A DNA stretch of 28,779 nucleotides from an uncultured Eubacteriales bacterium. GTDB lineage: Bacteria > Bacillota > Clostridia > Oscillospirales > Oscillospiraceae. Below are positions 28,693 to 28,779 of the stretch, piece by piece. The notes below the pieces were generated by a model, which worked only from the letters and a program-made list of their open reading frames with translations, ran no database searches and had not been told where the DNA came from. Made by a program: the position numbers and the translations under genes. The DNA is taken from positions 1-28,779 of the forward strand of contig CAJKSU010000010.1 in assembly GCA_905202605.1 (NCBI GenBank). The letters are read 5' to 3'. The first letter of the stretch is position 1; the number at the start of each line of letters is the position of its first letter.

Positions 28693-28779
28693 GGCAAAGG
28701 CGGAGGGTCTGACTCCGGAGGAGATTGCCGAGCGGGATGCCCTGCGGAAGGAATACATTGCCGACGTAAAGCGCAATCT
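28649..28779 (+). CDS. DUF896 (YnzC-like) small protein, 3'-partial
   Basis: The frame opens at the ATG behind AAAAGGAG, inside the end of the GNAT gene, and runs off the window after 43 codons. The visible MEQEKIARINALAHKAKAEG, LTPEEIAERDALRKEYI and DVKRN segments match DUF896 proteins, 60-80 residue cytosolic helical hairpins found in Firmicutes. The function is unknown. Bacillus YnzC belongs to this family and is linked to the SOS-regulated yneA operon, but no such context is visible here. Confidence 0.8.
   Translation, partial: MEQEKIARINALAHKAKAEGLTPEEIAERDALRKEYIADVKRN

Overview
The window looks like a chromosomal piece of an anaerobic, mid-to-high-GC Firmicute of the class Clostridia, probably Oscillospiraceae. 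This is inferred from the gene content: a T-box leader, a DUF1540 protein, an S-layer-homology protein, ylmH, a DUF896 gene, SD-led TTG starts and consensus sigma-A promoters. No phage, IS element or CRISPR array is visible. The left edge carries an abrupt junction (near 160-164) that joins a broken Fe-S flavoprotein gene to a 5'-truncated yebC. This is either a real deletion or an assembly chimera.

Layout. 1-1.2 kb: flavoprotein fragment, truncated yebC and a small Cys-rich DUF1540 gene. 1.2-6.2 kb: two divergent single-span membrane proteins, a eukaryotic-like Ser/Thr kinase with extracellular Fn3 modules and a zinc-ribbon protein with extracellular BIG2 modules. 6.3-9.9 kb: a two-gene molybdoenzyme operon of the pyrogallol-phloroglucinol transhydroxylase / catechol dehydroxylase family. 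9.9-10.4 kb: a small membrane-anchored protein. 10.6-13.9 kb: a Trp-specific (UGG) T-box leader followed by a trpXYZ-type ABC uptake operon. 13.95-17.4 kb (minus strand): a heterodimeric ABC exporter with complementary degenerate motifs and a possible leader peptide. 17.5-19.7 kb (minus): a DUF1538 membrane protein overlapped by a double PII-like protein. 19.9-26.9 kb (minus): an acyl-ACP thioesterase, a subtype-B tannase, a three-SLH surface protein, an FkbM methyltransferase and a degradative-type thiolase. 27.1-28.8 kb (plus): tRNA-Leu(CAA), ylmH, a GNAT acetyltransferase and a partial DUF896 gene.

The most interesting biology is a possible polyphenol module. The tannase-family hydrolase keeps every catalytic and galloyl-contact position I can recall from the Lactobacillus enzyme. 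The molybdoenzyme belongs to the family that moves or removes hydroxyl groups of pyrogallol and catechol rings. The two lie about 11 kb apart and are not one operon, so the link is inference. The second candidate is the DUF1538 plus double-PII pair, which looks like an uncharacterised transporter with its own signal protein. Family matches come from memory of sequences, not from a search.
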